Positions 42,165 to 50,589 of a stretch of 64,000 nucleotides of DNA are shown here, piece after piece. This stretch comes from Bacteroidia bacterium 43-41 (GTDB taxonomy: Bacteria; Bacteroidota; Bacteroidia; Bacteroidales; Dysgonomonadaceae): positions 1 through 64,000 of the forward strand of contig MKTD01000046.1 in the NCBI GenBank assembly GCA_001898165.1. Direction: 5' to 3'. Both the position numbers and the translations under genes were made by a program. The notes beneath the pieces were generated by a model. The model did no database searches, was not told where the DNA came from, and saw only the letters and a list, made by a program, of their open reading frames with translations. The stretch's first letter is position 1; the number at the start of each line of letters is the position of its first letter.

Positions 42165-42936
42165 ATTTGTCGTTATTATACTGTTGTTATTGTCGTCTTT
42201 GGGAATTTCGGCCCAGGATGTTCCCGTTCCGATGTCTCCGCCCCGATTGGTAAATGATTTTGCCAACGTGTTCTCCTCTTCCGAAAACCAGGCTCTCGAA
42301 CAGCGATTGCTCGCGTACAACGATTCTACTTCCACCCAGATTTATGTGGTGACTGTGAATGATTTGAGCGGGTATCCTATATCGGATTACGCTTTTGTGC
42401 TGGGCGAAAAGTGGGGCATCGGACAAAAAGGCAAAGATAACGGATTACTGATGCTTATAAAACCTAAAACCGCTAACAATAGGGGGCAGGCGTTTATCGC
42501 CACCGGCTACGGCCTGGAAGGTTCCATCAACGATGCTTTTGCCGGGAGAATAGTCCGCGATAGAATGATTCCCTATTTTCAGGAAAACGACTATTTTGGC
42601 GGAGTAAACTCTGCCATTGATGTGATTGTTGCCCGATTGTCGGGAGAATTTGACGCTGACGCTGCCAAACAGGAAGGGGTTCCTACTTGGCTAATTGTTC
42701 TAATCGTTATCGCTGTTTTTATCCTGTTCTCCATCTTGTCTCGGGGCGGAGGAGATCAGCATATCGACGGTGACGGGCATCACCGCAGTGGAGGAGGCCC
42801 TCTGTTCTTTCCGCCAATTTCGAGAGGCGGAAGCTCCGGCTGGGGCGGAGGTTTGGGTGGTGGCGGAGGATTTGGAGGCTTCGGCGGCGGGGGCGGCGGA
42901 AGTTTTGGCGGCGGTGGAGCCGGAGGAAGTTGGTAA
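42154..42936 (+). CDS. Secreted TPM-domain membrane protein with Gly-rich tail
   Basis: A 260-residue protein. A signal peptide (residues 1-21, GISAQ end) precedes a TPM domain at about 30-160 (LVNDFANVFSSSENQALEQRL, YGLEGSINDAFAGRIVRDRM). A transmembrane helix follows at about 180-198, then a basic/His linker and a Gly/Ser-rich tail. This is the common YgcG layout: the domain lies outside the membrane and the tail in the cytoplasm. I choose the ATG at 42154, which gives a clean signal peptide and overlaps the previous gene by 11 bases; an ATG at 42142 is possible. Likely works with LemA (inference). Confidence 0.85.
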   Translation: MKSRFVVIILLLLSSLGISAQDVPVPMSPPRLVNDFANVFSSSENQALEQRLLAYNDSTSTQIYVVTVNDLSGYPISDYAFVLGEKWGIGQKGKDNGLLMLIKPKTANNRGQAFIATGYGLEGSINDAFAGRIVRDRMIPYFQENDYFGGVNSAIDVIVARLSGEFDADAAKQEGVPTWLIVLIVIAVFILFSILSRGGGDQHIDGDGHHRSGGGPLFFPPISRGGSSGWGGGLGGGGGFGGFGGGGGGSFGGGGAGGSW

Positions 42937-43004
42937 TTCGTAATTTGTAATTCATAATCCATAATGCATAATTCGCAACCCGTATCCCGTACTCCGAAAC
43001 TCGT
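42935..43004. repeat. Ten-unit heptamer tract running into miaA
   Basis: Ten 7-base words in unbroken register with rough consensus AAYYCRT, for example AATTCGT, AATCCAT, AACCCGT and AACTCGT. The first word overlaps the stop codon of the TPM gene, and the last four lie within miaA codons. No insertion or deletion disturbs the phase over 70 bases although almost every unit differs. This is the clearest of the tracts. Confidence 0.8.
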
Positions 43005-43905
43005 AACCGTTCTTGGCCCCACTGCCAGTGGAAAAACTACTTTTGCAGCTCACCTTGCTTCACGGCTCGATGGAGAGATCATCAGCGCCGATTCGCGTCA
43101 GGTTTACCGCGGGATGGATATCGGTACCGGAAAGGATTTAGCCGATTATACGGTTGATGGAAAACCGGTTCCATACCATCTGATCGACATTCGTGATGCG
43201 GGTGACAAATATACGCTGTTTAATTATCAACACGATTTTCATAAGGTTTACAACGACATTTTGTTGCGTCATAAAACACCGATACTGTGTGGGGGGACCG
43301 GGCTTTATATCGAATCTATCCTGAAAGGTTATCGTCTGCCCGATGTCCCCGAAAATATCGACTTGAGGAAAAGGCTGGAGTCTAAATCGCTGGATGAACT
43401 TACCCGGATCCTCTCTTCGTACAAGCCGCTACACAATACAACAGATACCGACACAAGAAAACGGGCGATACGCGCCATAGAAATTGCGGATTTTCAAAGC
43501 CGGCATCCGGCTTCGGAACTCGATTATCCTCCGGTTGACAGTGTTATCATCGGGATTGATATCGATAGGGAATCGCGAAGGCAAAAAATATCTTCACGCC
43601 TGAAGAAAAGGCTGGATGAAGGAATGGTTGACGAGATAAGGGCGTTGCTCGACAAAGGTGTCTCTTCCGGCGATCTTATTTATTACGGACTCGAATACAA
43701 GTTTGTAACGCTGTATGTAACCGGTAAAATCAATTTCGAGGAGATGTCTTCACAGCTTGAAATTGCCATTCATCAGTTTGCCAAGCGGCAGATGACCTGG
43801 TTCCGCGGAATGGAGAAGCGCGGCTTTACCATCCATTGGTTGGATTTTTCATTGTCTGTGAGTGAGAAAATAGATAAAGCGCTTGTCGTTATCCGGAATT
43901 TCTGA
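42964..43905 (+). CDS. miaA: tRNA dimethylallyltransferase
   Basis: A 313-residue enzyme that adds a dimethylallyl group to A37 of tRNAs reading UNN codons. It has the P-loop GPTASGKTTFA near residue 18, ISADSRQVYRGMDIGTGK, the GGTGLYIESIL motif, and the C-terminal FAKRQMTWFRG. The first dozen codons are translated from the heptamer tract, so that N-terminus is not conserved sequence; no later ATG precedes the P-loop, so this start is accepted. It differs from common MiaA in having YYGLEYKFVTLYV where GYR/E motifs are usual, as in a Bacteroidetes second-type MiaA. Confidence 0.92.
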   Translation: MHNSQPVSRTPKLVTVLGPTASGKTTFAAHLASRLDGEIISADSRQVYRGMDIGTGKDLADYTVDGKPVPYHLIDIRDAGDKYTLFNYQHDFHKVYNDILLRHKTPILCGGTGLYIESILKGYRLPDVPENIDLRKRLESKSLDELTRILSSYKPLHNTTDTDTRKRAIRAIEIADFQSRHPASELDYPPVDSVIIGIDIDRESRRQKISSRLKKRLDEGMVDEIRALLDKGVSSGDLIYYGLEYKFVTLYVTGKINFEEMSSQLEIAIHQFAKRQMTWFRGMEKRGFTIHWLDFSLSVSEKIDKALVVIRNF

Positions 43906-43946
43906 ATTTATACGAAACAAATTCCTGAAATATCGACAAAAAAATG

Positions 43947-43954
43947 TATTTTTG
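43947..43954 (+). promoter_or_regulatory. Candidate -7 box for lysA
   Basis: TATTTTTG, an exact TAnnTTTG match, 31 bases before the lysA ATG and 41 bases after the miaA stop. No clear -33 TTTG. Confidence 0.45.
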
Positions 43955-43985
43955 CCGGCATCATTTTATATAAAACTTAAAATAG

Positions 43986-45143
43986 ATGATCAAAGGTCAA
44001 TTTCCTGTCGAGAAATTTTATTCTTTAGAAACGCCGTTCTATTATTACGACATCGCTTTGTTGCGTCAAACGCTTGAGGCCGTTAAAAAAGAGATCGAAG
44101 GCAAGAGATATATCATCCATTACGCGTTAAAAGCCAACGCAAATCCCAGAATTTTGCGCGAAATAGCATCTTATGGCTTTGGAGCCGACTGCGTGAGCGG
44201 AAACGAGATTCTTAAAGCGTTGGATTGTGGGTTCCCCGCGTCGAAAATAGCTTTTGCAGGGGTTGGAAAGACCGACAAAGAGATTAAAATAGGATTAGAT
44301 AACGATATTTTCTGTTTTAATGTGGAATCGTTACCCGAAATGGAAGCTATTGAACGTTTGGCTTCCGAAAAGGGAAAGATTGCTTCTGTTGCGCTGAGGA
44401 TCAATCCGAATGTGGATGCTCACACGCACAGGTACATCACCACAGGCTTAGAAGAGAATAAGTTTGGGCTCAACGAACCGGATCTGCCGAAGGCAATTGA
44501 TTTAATCGCCAAAAGCAATCGTTTGAAACTGATCGGGATGCATTTTCATATTGGATCGCAAATCACTGATTTGTCGTCGTTTGAGGATCTTTGCGTGAAG
44601 GCCGTTGAATTGCAGAACTGGTTTTCACAGCAGGGCATCTCGTTTGAGATCCTTAATGTCGGTGGCGGCTTGGGGATCAATTATCATCATCCCAACCATT
44701 GTCCTGTTGCCGACTTTGAATCTTATTTCAGGTTGTTCGCCAAATACCTGAAACTTAAAGAAAATCAGACGCTTCATTTCGAGCTGGGGCGATCTTTTGT
44801 AGCATCGTGCGGCACGCTTATTGCTCGGACTACCTATATAAAAGAGGGGACTACCAAAAAGTTCCTGATCGCGGATGCCGGTATGACCGATTTAATACGT
44901 CCGGCTCTCTATCAGGCTTTTCATCATATTGAAAATATCAGTTCCGATCAGGAATACGAAACTTACGATGTTGTTGGCCCCGTTTGTGAATCGAGTGACG
45001 TTTTCGGCGAGGCGGTGTTATTGAACCGGTCTCAGCGAGGCGATTTTATAGCTATTCGTTCTGCCGGCGCATACGGCGAAACGATGGCGTCAATGTACAA
45101 CTGCCGCGCATTGCCAAAATCTTATTTTTCTGACTTGTTGTAA
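43986..45143 (+). CDS. lysA: Diaminopimelate decarboxylase
   Basis: A 385-residue PLP enzyme of the alanine-racemase-fold decarboxylases, making lysine from meso-diaminopimelate. The PLP lysine is Lys49 in HYALKANAN. HFHIGSQITD, NVGGGLGINY, ELGRSFVASCG and CESSDVFG (Cys334) are the family motifs; the last favours LysA over carboxynorspermidine decarboxylase. Length is slightly short of E. coli LysA but normal for Bacteroidetes. The glycosyltransferase gene follows after 2 bases. Confidence 0.93.
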   Translation: MIKGQFPVEKFYSLETPFYYYDIALLRQTLEAVKKEIEGKRYIIHYALKANANPRILREIASYGFGADCVSGNEILKALDCGFPASKIAFAGVGKTDKEIKIGLDNDIFCFNVESLPEMEAIERLASEKGKIASVALRINPNVDAHTHRYITTGLEENKFGLNEPDLPKAIDLIAKSNRLKLIGMHFHIGSQITDLSSFEDLCVKAVELQNWFSQQGISFEILNVGGGLGINYHHPNHCPVADFESYFRLFAKYLKLKENQTLHFELGRSFVASCGTLIARTTYIKEGTTKKFLIADAGMTDLIRPALYQAFHHIENISSDQEYETYDVVGPVCESSDVFGEAVLLNRSQRGDFIAIRSAGAYGETMASMYNCRALPKSYFSDLL

Positions 45144-45145
45144 TT

Positions 45146-46321
45146 ATGGATTTGTCGCGCTATTTGAATTTCGATTTTTCGCCTCTCTCTTGGATTATCT
45201 TCGGAGCGGTTTTGCTTTTTTTTGTTATTCAGTTGATTTACTATTTGTTGGTTTACAGGAAACCGTATCTCTATGAACGCAAGAGGGATAAATCTCAACA
45301 GGTTTCAGAAAAATTACCGTCTGTTTCGGTTGTTATTGCATCAAAAAACGAGTCTGAAAATTTGGCGAAATACCTTCCGTCAATCCTGGAACAGGATTAT
45401 TCCGATTTTGAGGTAATTGTCGTAAACATGGGATCAACAGATGAGACCGACGTGTTACTCAAAGCGCTCAATCAAAAATATTCTAATCTTTATCACACGT
45501 ATGTACCCGCCGGGGCGGAAGATGTAAACGAGAAGAAACTGGCATTGACCTTAGGAATCAAGGCGGCCAAAAATGATGTTTTATTGTTTACCGAAGCTTA
45601 TTGTGTACCTGCTTCCGGAAAGTGGATTCAGGAGTTTGCCAACGAGTTTTCGAAAGGAAAAGATATCGTATTGGGATTTTGTAAGTTGCAGATCGGGAAG
45701 AAAGTGGCGATGCGTAAATTTATACTTTACGACAATATGATTCACGGATTGAAATATTTGTCGCTCGCTCTTCTTGGAAAACCATTTATGGGAATTGGCA
45801 GGAATCTTGCCTACAGGAAAGAAATATTTTTCGAAGAGAAGGGCTTTTCCTCCGTTTTGAATATAGAAGATGGTGAGGATGACCTCTTTATCAACAAGAT
45901 CGCCGGAAAGAAAAAAGTTGGAGTGGTGATATCGCCGGAAAGTATGACGCAAAGCGATGTGGTAAACAATTTTTTTACGTGGAGGGCATTGAAATCCAAG
46001 TATCTTTATACCAAACAGTTTTATGGGGGCGTATCGTCTCTTGTTTTTGGTTTTGAAACTTTTTCGAAATACTTTTTCTATCTCTCCGTCGTTGCCGGAA
46101 TTGTATATGGAGTAACTTTAAATAGTTGCCTGTTGGCTGCGTTGAGTGTTATTTTTCTGATTATCAGGTTTGTAGTTCAGGTGTACGTCATCGGTAAAAG
46201 CAGCCGGATGTTCGGTGCCGGAAAGTACCACATTAACCTGTTCTTTTATGATCTTTTTCAACCCTTTAATAACTTCAGATTCAGGAAGTATGCCAACAAA
46301 AGGAATCATTTGAAAAGATAG
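45146..46321 (+). CDS. Family 2 glycosyltransferase, membrane-bound
   Basis: A 391-residue GT2 protein. An N-terminal membrane helix (about residues 15-37) is followed by a GT-A domain (PSVSVVIASKNESENLAKYLPS, VNMGSTDETDVLL, IEDGEDDLFINKIA) and two C-terminal helices (about 305-345). The nucleotide-sugar donor and acceptor cannot be told from sequence; cell-envelope glycans or lipids are likely targets. It is coupled to lysA by a 2-base gap with no evident functional link, and a 188-base gap follows. Confidence 0.88.
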   Translation: MDLSRYLNFDFSPLSWIIFGAVLLFFVIQLIYYLLVYRKPYLYERKRDKSQQVSEKLPSVSVVIASKNESENLAKYLPSILEQDYSDFEVIVVNMGSTDETDVLLKALNQKYSNLYHTYVPAGAEDVNEKKLALTLGIKAAKNDVLLFTEAYCVPASGKWIQEFANEFSKGKDIVLGFCKLQIGKKVAMRKFILYDNMIHGLKYLSLALLGKPFMGIGRNLAYRKEIFFEEKGFSSVLNIEDGEDDLFINKIAGKKKVGVVISPESMTQSDVVNNFFTWRALKSKYLYTKQFYGGVSSLVFGFETFSKYFFYLSVVAGIVYGVTLNSCLLAALSVIFLIIRFVVQVYVIGKSSRMFGAGKYHINLFFYDLFQPFNNFRFRKYANKRNHLKR

Positions 46322-46451
46322 CCTGCCAATCTGACATTTAAAAAATTTGAAATTGTATTTTGCACGGTTAAAGCGGGTTAATCGATTCTTTTTTTTGTTA
46401 AAAGTGCCAAAAAAGGAGATCTAAATTAAACTCTTGTATGCTTTTTGTTTC

Positions 46452-46459
46452 TACATTTG
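46452..46459 (+). promoter_or_regulatory. Candidate -7 box for htrA
   Basis: TACATTTG, an exact TAnnTTTG match, 50 bases before the htrA ATG. The nearest TTTG upstream is too close, so the -33 region is unclear and an alternative sigma factor could also be involved. Confidence 0.45.
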
Positions 46460-46509
46460 TGTAAGTGTTAAAATTCAAAACAGTTTCTCAAACCTAATAA
46501 AATAAGAAT

Positions 46510-48033
46510 ATGAATACTGGAAATGTAAAAAACATCGTGATGGTTATTACCGTCGCCATACTCAGTTCGGTGATTACTCTTTTTGGGTACAATGCCGTTT
46601 CGAAAAATAATTCGAAAAGAATTTCAAATTCTTCCGTGAGTATCGGGCAAAGTGAATATGGTGATTCATTTGATCAGGACAAGAATGTTAAGCTGACCAG
46701 TTTAACCACGCAGCAAGGTTATCCCGATTTTACGGAAGCCGCAGCCCGATCGGTAAATGGTGTTGTCCACGTTAAGGTTAAATCTATCACGCAGCAGCAA
46801 TATATGAATCCGTTTGATTTCTTCTTCGGTTTCGGGGAAAGAGATACGCAACCCCGCGAACAAATCGGATTCGGATCGGGGGTGATTATTTCTAAAGACG
46901 GATACATCATCACCAACAATCACGTGGTGGAAGGGGCTACCGAAGTAACGGTTTACCTGAATAACAATAAGGAAATGACTGCCAAGGTTGTCGGAACAGA
47001 CCCGCAAACAGATATTGCCTTGCTGAAAATTGAAGGGGATGATTTTCCTTACCTCACTTTCGGAAATTCCGATGCTTTGCAAGTGGGAGAGTGGGTGCTT
47101 GCCGTTGGAAATCCGTTTAACCTGACCTCTACCGTAACTGCGGGGATAGTAAGCGCTAAAAACAGAGGAAATATAATTGGCGGAGATTTGGGTATCCAAT
47201 CTTTTATTCAGATTGATGCTGCCGTCAACAGAGGAAATAGCGGGGGAGCCCTGGTAAATACGAAAGGTGAACTAGTGGGTATAAATACAGCCATATACTC
47301 CCAATCGGGTGACTTTAACGGCCTGGCTTTTGCCGTACCTATCTCTATCGCAGGGAAGGTGGCTGCAGACTTGAAACAATACGGAGCCGTACAAAGAGCT
47401 GTCCTGGGAATTCAGGTTTTGCCTATCGAAATGGTTCGACAAAAAGATCCTGCCAAAGCAAGCGAACTGGCACAAATAGATGGTGTTGTGGTGGACGATT
47501 TTAGCGATCGGAGTGCTGCTAAAGCCGCCGGCCTGGAAAAAGGAGACGTCATTAAAGCCATAAACAATGTACAAATCCATAATTTTGCCGGATTGCAGGA
47601 CCAGTTGAGCAGATACCGCCCCGGTGACAAAGTAAAAGTTACCGTTGACAGAAAAGGTAAAGAGCAATCATACACCATTGAATTGAAAAACGATGCCGGA
47701 AATACCGAAATTCAAAGGAGTTCGGACAGTATGGACCTGCTGGGCGCTACATTCAACGATATCCCGAACAACAGAAAACGGCAACTTGGAATTAACAGCG
47801 GAGTTGAAGTGGCAAGCGTGGATAACAACGGTTTATTCAGAAGAGAAGGGATAAACAAGGGATTCATTATTATGCGGGTGAATAATACGCCTGTAAATAG
47901 TGGAAGCGATATTGCCAAAATTGTTTCATCCGTTAGCAGAAGTGGCCAGGATAGGGTTATTTTGATTGCAGGGTTCTATCCGAACGGAAGAACGCAATAC
48001 ATTGCCATAGACTTATCGCAAGGCGCGAAATAG
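46510..48033 (+). CDS. htrA: HtrA/DegP family periplasmic serine protease
   Basis: A 507-residue Do-type protease/chaperone for misfolded envelope proteins. The N-terminus has a signal/anchor segment (about 8-31). The trypsin-like domain has the triad His138 (TNNHVVEGA), Asp168 (DPQTDIALLKI) and Ser244 (NRGNSGGALVN). Two PDZ domains follow (about 300-390 and 415-500). The gene is the two-PDZ DegP/DegQ type. It is monocistronic: a promoter box lies upstream, and a 17-base-pair palindrome lies 70 bases past the stop. Confidence 0.95.
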   Translation: MNTGNVKNIVMVITVAILSSVITLFGYNAVSKNNSKRISNSSVSIGQSEYGDSFDQDKNVKLTSLTTQQGYPDFTEAAARSVNGVVHVKVKSITQQQYMNPFDFFFGFGERDTQPREQIGFGSGVIISKDGYIITNNHVVEGATEVTVYLNNNKEMTAKVVGTDPQTDIALLKIEGDDFPYLTFGNSDALQVGEWVLAVGNPFNLTSTVTAGIVSAKNRGNIIGGDLGIQSFIQIDAAVNRGNSGGALVNTKGELVGINTAIYSQSGDFNGLAFAVPISIAGKVAADLKQYGAVQRAVLGIQVLPIEMVRQKDPAKASELAQIDGVVVDDFSDRSAAKAAGLEKGDVIKAINNVQIHNFAGLQDQLSRYRPGDKVKVTVDRKGKEQSYTIELKNDAGNTEIQRSSDSMDLLGATFNDIPNNRKRQLGINSGVEVASVDNNGLFRREGINKGFIIMRVNNTPVNSGSDIAKIVSSVSRSGQDRVILIAGFYPNGRTQYIAIDLSQGAK

Positions 48034-48102
48034 AGGGATCGTGTTAATTAAAGTTAATTGGCGCTTTTCCTGTAACAAAAACAGGTCAAAGTGTGTTTTT
48101 AT

Positions 48103-48136
48103 AGCAAAGGGTTTGGAGATCTCCAAATCCTTCGCT
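48103..48136. repeat. 34-base near-perfect palindrome between htrA and rpoD
   Basis: Arms 48103-48119 and 48120-48136 pair with one G-U and one mismatch around the centre GGAGATCTCC, with no spacer. No T-run follows, so it is not a textbook terminator. A smaller hairpin (CCTGT with ACAGG, 48069-48085) lies just before it. It may protect the htrA mRNA end or bind a protein. Confidence 0.55.
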
Positions 48137-48194
48137 GTTAAACGCAAATGAGATAAAGGTGACATTAAAATTCTCTTATTGCGAAAAAAAGCAG

Positions 48195-48202
48195 TAACTT
48201 TG
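48195..48202 (+). promoter_or_regulatory. Candidate -7 box for rpoD
   Basis: TAACTTTG, an exact TAnnTTTG match, 38 bases before the rpoD ATG. If used, the primary sigma factor gene is read from a promoter of its own type. No good -33 TTTG at standard spacing. Confidence 0.5.
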
Positions 48203-48240
48203 CACTCCGATTTAAAAACAGAAAGGATAAAATATAGTAA

Positions 48241-49101
48241 ATGAGACAATTAAAGATTACAAAATCGATCACAAATCGTGAAAGCGCTTCTTTGGACAAA
48301 TATCTTCAGGAGATAGGCCGCGAAGACTTAATCACCGTGGAAGAAGAAGTGGAATTGGCTCAGGCAATTAAAAAAGGTGACAGGAAAGCTCTTGAGAAAT
48401 TGACCCGGGCTAATTTGAGGTTTGTTGTGTCGGTAGCAAAACAATACCAAAACCAAGGACTTAGCCTTCCCGACTTGATCAATGAAGGAAATCTGGGACT
48501 GATAAAAGCTGCCGAGAAATTCGACGAAACCCGTGGATTTAAGTTTATCAGTTATGCGGTGTGGTGGATTCGTCAATCTATCTTGCAGGCATTAGCCGAG
48601 CAATCGAGAATCGTCAGGTTGCCGCTTAATCAGGTGGGTTCATTGAACAAGATCAGTAAAGCTTTTCAGAAATTCGAACAGGAGAACGAACGCCGTCCTT
48701 CTGCGGAAGAGCTGGCTCAGGAGCTCGACCTGTCTGTTGATAAGGTGACCGATTCCCTGAAAGTTTCCGGGAGGCATATATCTATGGATGCTCCTTTTGT
48801 TGAGGGTGAGGACAATAGTTTATTGGATGTCCTGGTAAATGACGATGCTCCCATCGCGGACAGGACATTGATTAACGAGTCGTTGCAAAAAGAGATTGAC
48901 CGTGCCCTTGCAACTCTTACCGAGCGCGAGAGTGATATTATCAAGATGTTTTTTGGTATCGGCTGCCAGGAAATGACGTTGGAGGAGATCGGGGATAAAT
49001 TCCAACTCACCCGTGAGCGTGTGCGTCAGATAAAGGAAAAAGCCATAAGAAGGCTTCGTCAGGATTCGAGAAGCAAGCTGTTGAAAAGCTATTTAGGTTG
49101 A
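48241..49101 (+). CDS. rpoD: Primary RNA polymerase sigma factor
   Basis: A 286-residue sigma-70, the short Bacteroidetes primary sigma without region 1.1 or the long non-conserved insert. It begins [26 protein letters not shown] (region 1.2). Region 2 has [25 protein letters not shown] and [14 protein letters not shown]; region 3 has [11 protein letters not shown]; region 4 ends with [19 protein letters not shown], the -35-type recognition helix. This factor reads the TTTG/TAnnTTTG promoters seen throughout the window. Confidence 0.96.
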   Translation: MRQLKITKSITNRESASLDKYLQEIGREDLITVEEEVELAQAIKKGDRKALEKLTRANLRFVVSVAKQYQNQGLSLPDLINEGNLGLIKAAEKFDETRGFKFISYAVWWIRQSILQALAEQSRIVRLPLNQVGSLNKISKAFQKFEQENERRPSAEELAQELDLSVDKVTDSLKVSGRHISMDAPFVEGEDNSLLDVLVNDDAPIADRTLINESLQKEIDRALATLTERESDIIKMFFGIGCQEMTLEEIGDKFQLTRERVRQIKEKAIRRLRQDSRSKLLKSYLG

Positions 49102-49202
49102 TATTCACTTTTATATTATGAAAAAATGTGGAAAAATACCCTAAAACAAGTCATTTTTATCATTTTTCCTTAAAAAAGCGATTGTGTTTTGGAAATTAGA
49201 TT

Positions 49203-49260
49203 TATCTTTGCGTTGATTTCGCTTAAGGAAAGCTAATTTTATAAGTTTTTTATACTTTTG
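49203..49260 (+). promoter_or_regulatory. Two candidate promoters for ompA
   Basis: TATCTTTG at 49203-49210 (with ATTG 18 bases upstream) and TACTTTTG at 49253-49260 both match TAnnTTTG. The second would give a leader of about 110 bases, the first about 160. The leader is very AT-rich, which is typical of highly expressed Bacteroidetes genes. No strong hairpin is seen in it. Confidence 0.5.
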
Positions 49261-49376
49261 CGAACATTTTAAAAATATAAATGTTATAAAAATAAGATTA
49301 TACTCAACAGTATTAACTATAAACATTAATTATCGAGTTATTGTAATAAAACAAATTTTAATTAGAATTTAAATTT

Positions 49377-50516
49377 ATGAAAAAGTTTAGTTTACTTTTA
49401 ATTACGGCTCTTTTTGCATTCGGTATGAGTGCACAAGAAGTACAAAATGTTTCCAATGGTACGGTGTACCTGAAGGATAAAGCTAGTGACCATTGGTTCA
49501 TTGGTCTGGGAGGTGGTGTTAACACCTATAACATGAAGAAGTTTGACAAATTTGGAGACAGAATTGGCTGGCAAGGCCAATTAAGTGTTGGACGCTGGAA
49601 TTCACCGGTATGGGGTTTTCGTGGAGTAATAGATGCTGGCGAGCCTGTTATCAACTACAATACGAAAGCTAAAATGAAATGGGTAGGCGGACATTTGGAT
49701 TTAATGTATAATTTAACAAATGCTGCTGTAGGTTATAATCCTGATAGAGTTTACAGTTTAGTACCTTATTTGGGTGTTGGTTATATGTATGGTATGGACG
49801 AATGGTTCAAAAAACCTAATTCAAGCAATGGTTTACTAAAAGGACAAAACCAATCGTTGACTTATAACGTGGGTGTGATTAACAACTTCCGTTTAAGTCG
49901 TAGCGTTAATTTATTTGTGGAAATTGGTTACAGGTTATTACAGGAATCTTTTGATTTTTCAGCAACACCTGCAGGAGATTATGAATATGACGGTATGTTA
50001 AGTGCTGTTGCCGGATTGCAATTCGGTCTTGGCGGAAAACAGGAATTCACCCCTGCCGAGTTGATGGATTACAACCTGATCAACGATTTGAACAGCCAGA
50101 TCAACAGGCTTCGTGCAGAAAACGAAGAACTCAGAAAAAGACCGGAATCTTGCCCGGATTGTCCTGAAGTTGCTCCTGCAGTTACTGAAAGTGTTTACGT
50201 TCCAAACGTAGTATTCTTCCGCATCAATTCTTCCAAGATCGACAAAGGCCAGCAAGTAAGCGTTTACAACACTGCCGAATACTTGAAAGCTAATCCTAAC
50301 GCTACAGTTAAGATCGTTGCTTATGCCGACAAGCAAACAGGTACGCCTGCTTACAACTTGGCTCTTTCTGAAAAACGTGCTAAAGCTGTTGCTAACGCTT
50401 TGACATCAGAATACGGAATCGACAACAGCCGCATCTCCATCGACTGGAAAGGTGATACTGAACAACCTTACGCAGAAAACGACTGGAACCGCGTAGCTAT
50501 CTTCTTCGCTGAATAA
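49377..50516 (+). CDS. OmpA family outer-membrane protein
   Basis: A 379-residue major porin-like protein. Signal peptide 1-19 (GMSA-QE), an eight-strand-type beta-barrel (about 36-222), a short coiled-coil linker (NSQINRLRAENEELRKR), a CPDCPEVAP hinge with two cysteines, then a peptidoglycan-binding OmpA domain (about 268-379) with VVFFRINSSKID and LSEKRAKAVANAL. Codon choice in the C-terminal part looks strongly optimised, in keeping with an abundant protein; the barrel part is more AT-rich. It links the outer membrane to peptidoglycan. Ends in a strong terminator. Confidence 0.93.
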   Translation: MKKFSLLLITALFAFGMSAQEVQNVSNGTVYLKDKASDHWFIGLGGGVNTYNMKKFDKFGDRIGWQGQLSVGRWNSPVWGFRGVIDAGEPVINYNTKAKMKWVGGHLDLMYNLTNAAVGYNPDRVYSLVPYLGVGYMYGMDEWFKKPNSSNGLLKGQNQSLTYNVGVINNFRLSRSVNLFVEIGYRLLQESFDFSATPAGDYEYDGMLSAVAGLQFGLGGKQEFTPAELMDYNLINDLNSQINRLRAENEELRKRPESCPDCPEVAPAVTESVYVPNVVFFRINSSKIDKGQQVSVYNTAEYLKANPNATVKIVAYADKQTGTPAYNLALSEKRAKAVANALTSEYGIDNSRISIDWKGDTEQPYAENDWNRVAIFFAE

Positions 50517-50532
50517 TTCAGAAGTAAGACAT

Positions 50533-50576
50533 ACACATAAAAAAAGCATCTCACCCGAGATGCTTTTTTTATGTGT
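50533..50576. terminator. Bidirectional terminator between ompA and murF-alr
   Basis: A perfect 20-base-pair stem (50533-50552 with 50557-50576) around an ACCC loop. It contains A7 and T7 runs flanking GCATCTC/GAGATGC. It serves ompA on the plus strand and murF-alr on the minus strand, 16 and 13 bases from their stops. Confidence 0.92.
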
Positions 50577-50589
50577 TATATTCTTTTTG

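Noticed and set aside
41704-43004. CRISPR array from short repeats
   Set aside because: Units are 7 bases, contiguous and degenerate with no spacers, and no cas genes are present.
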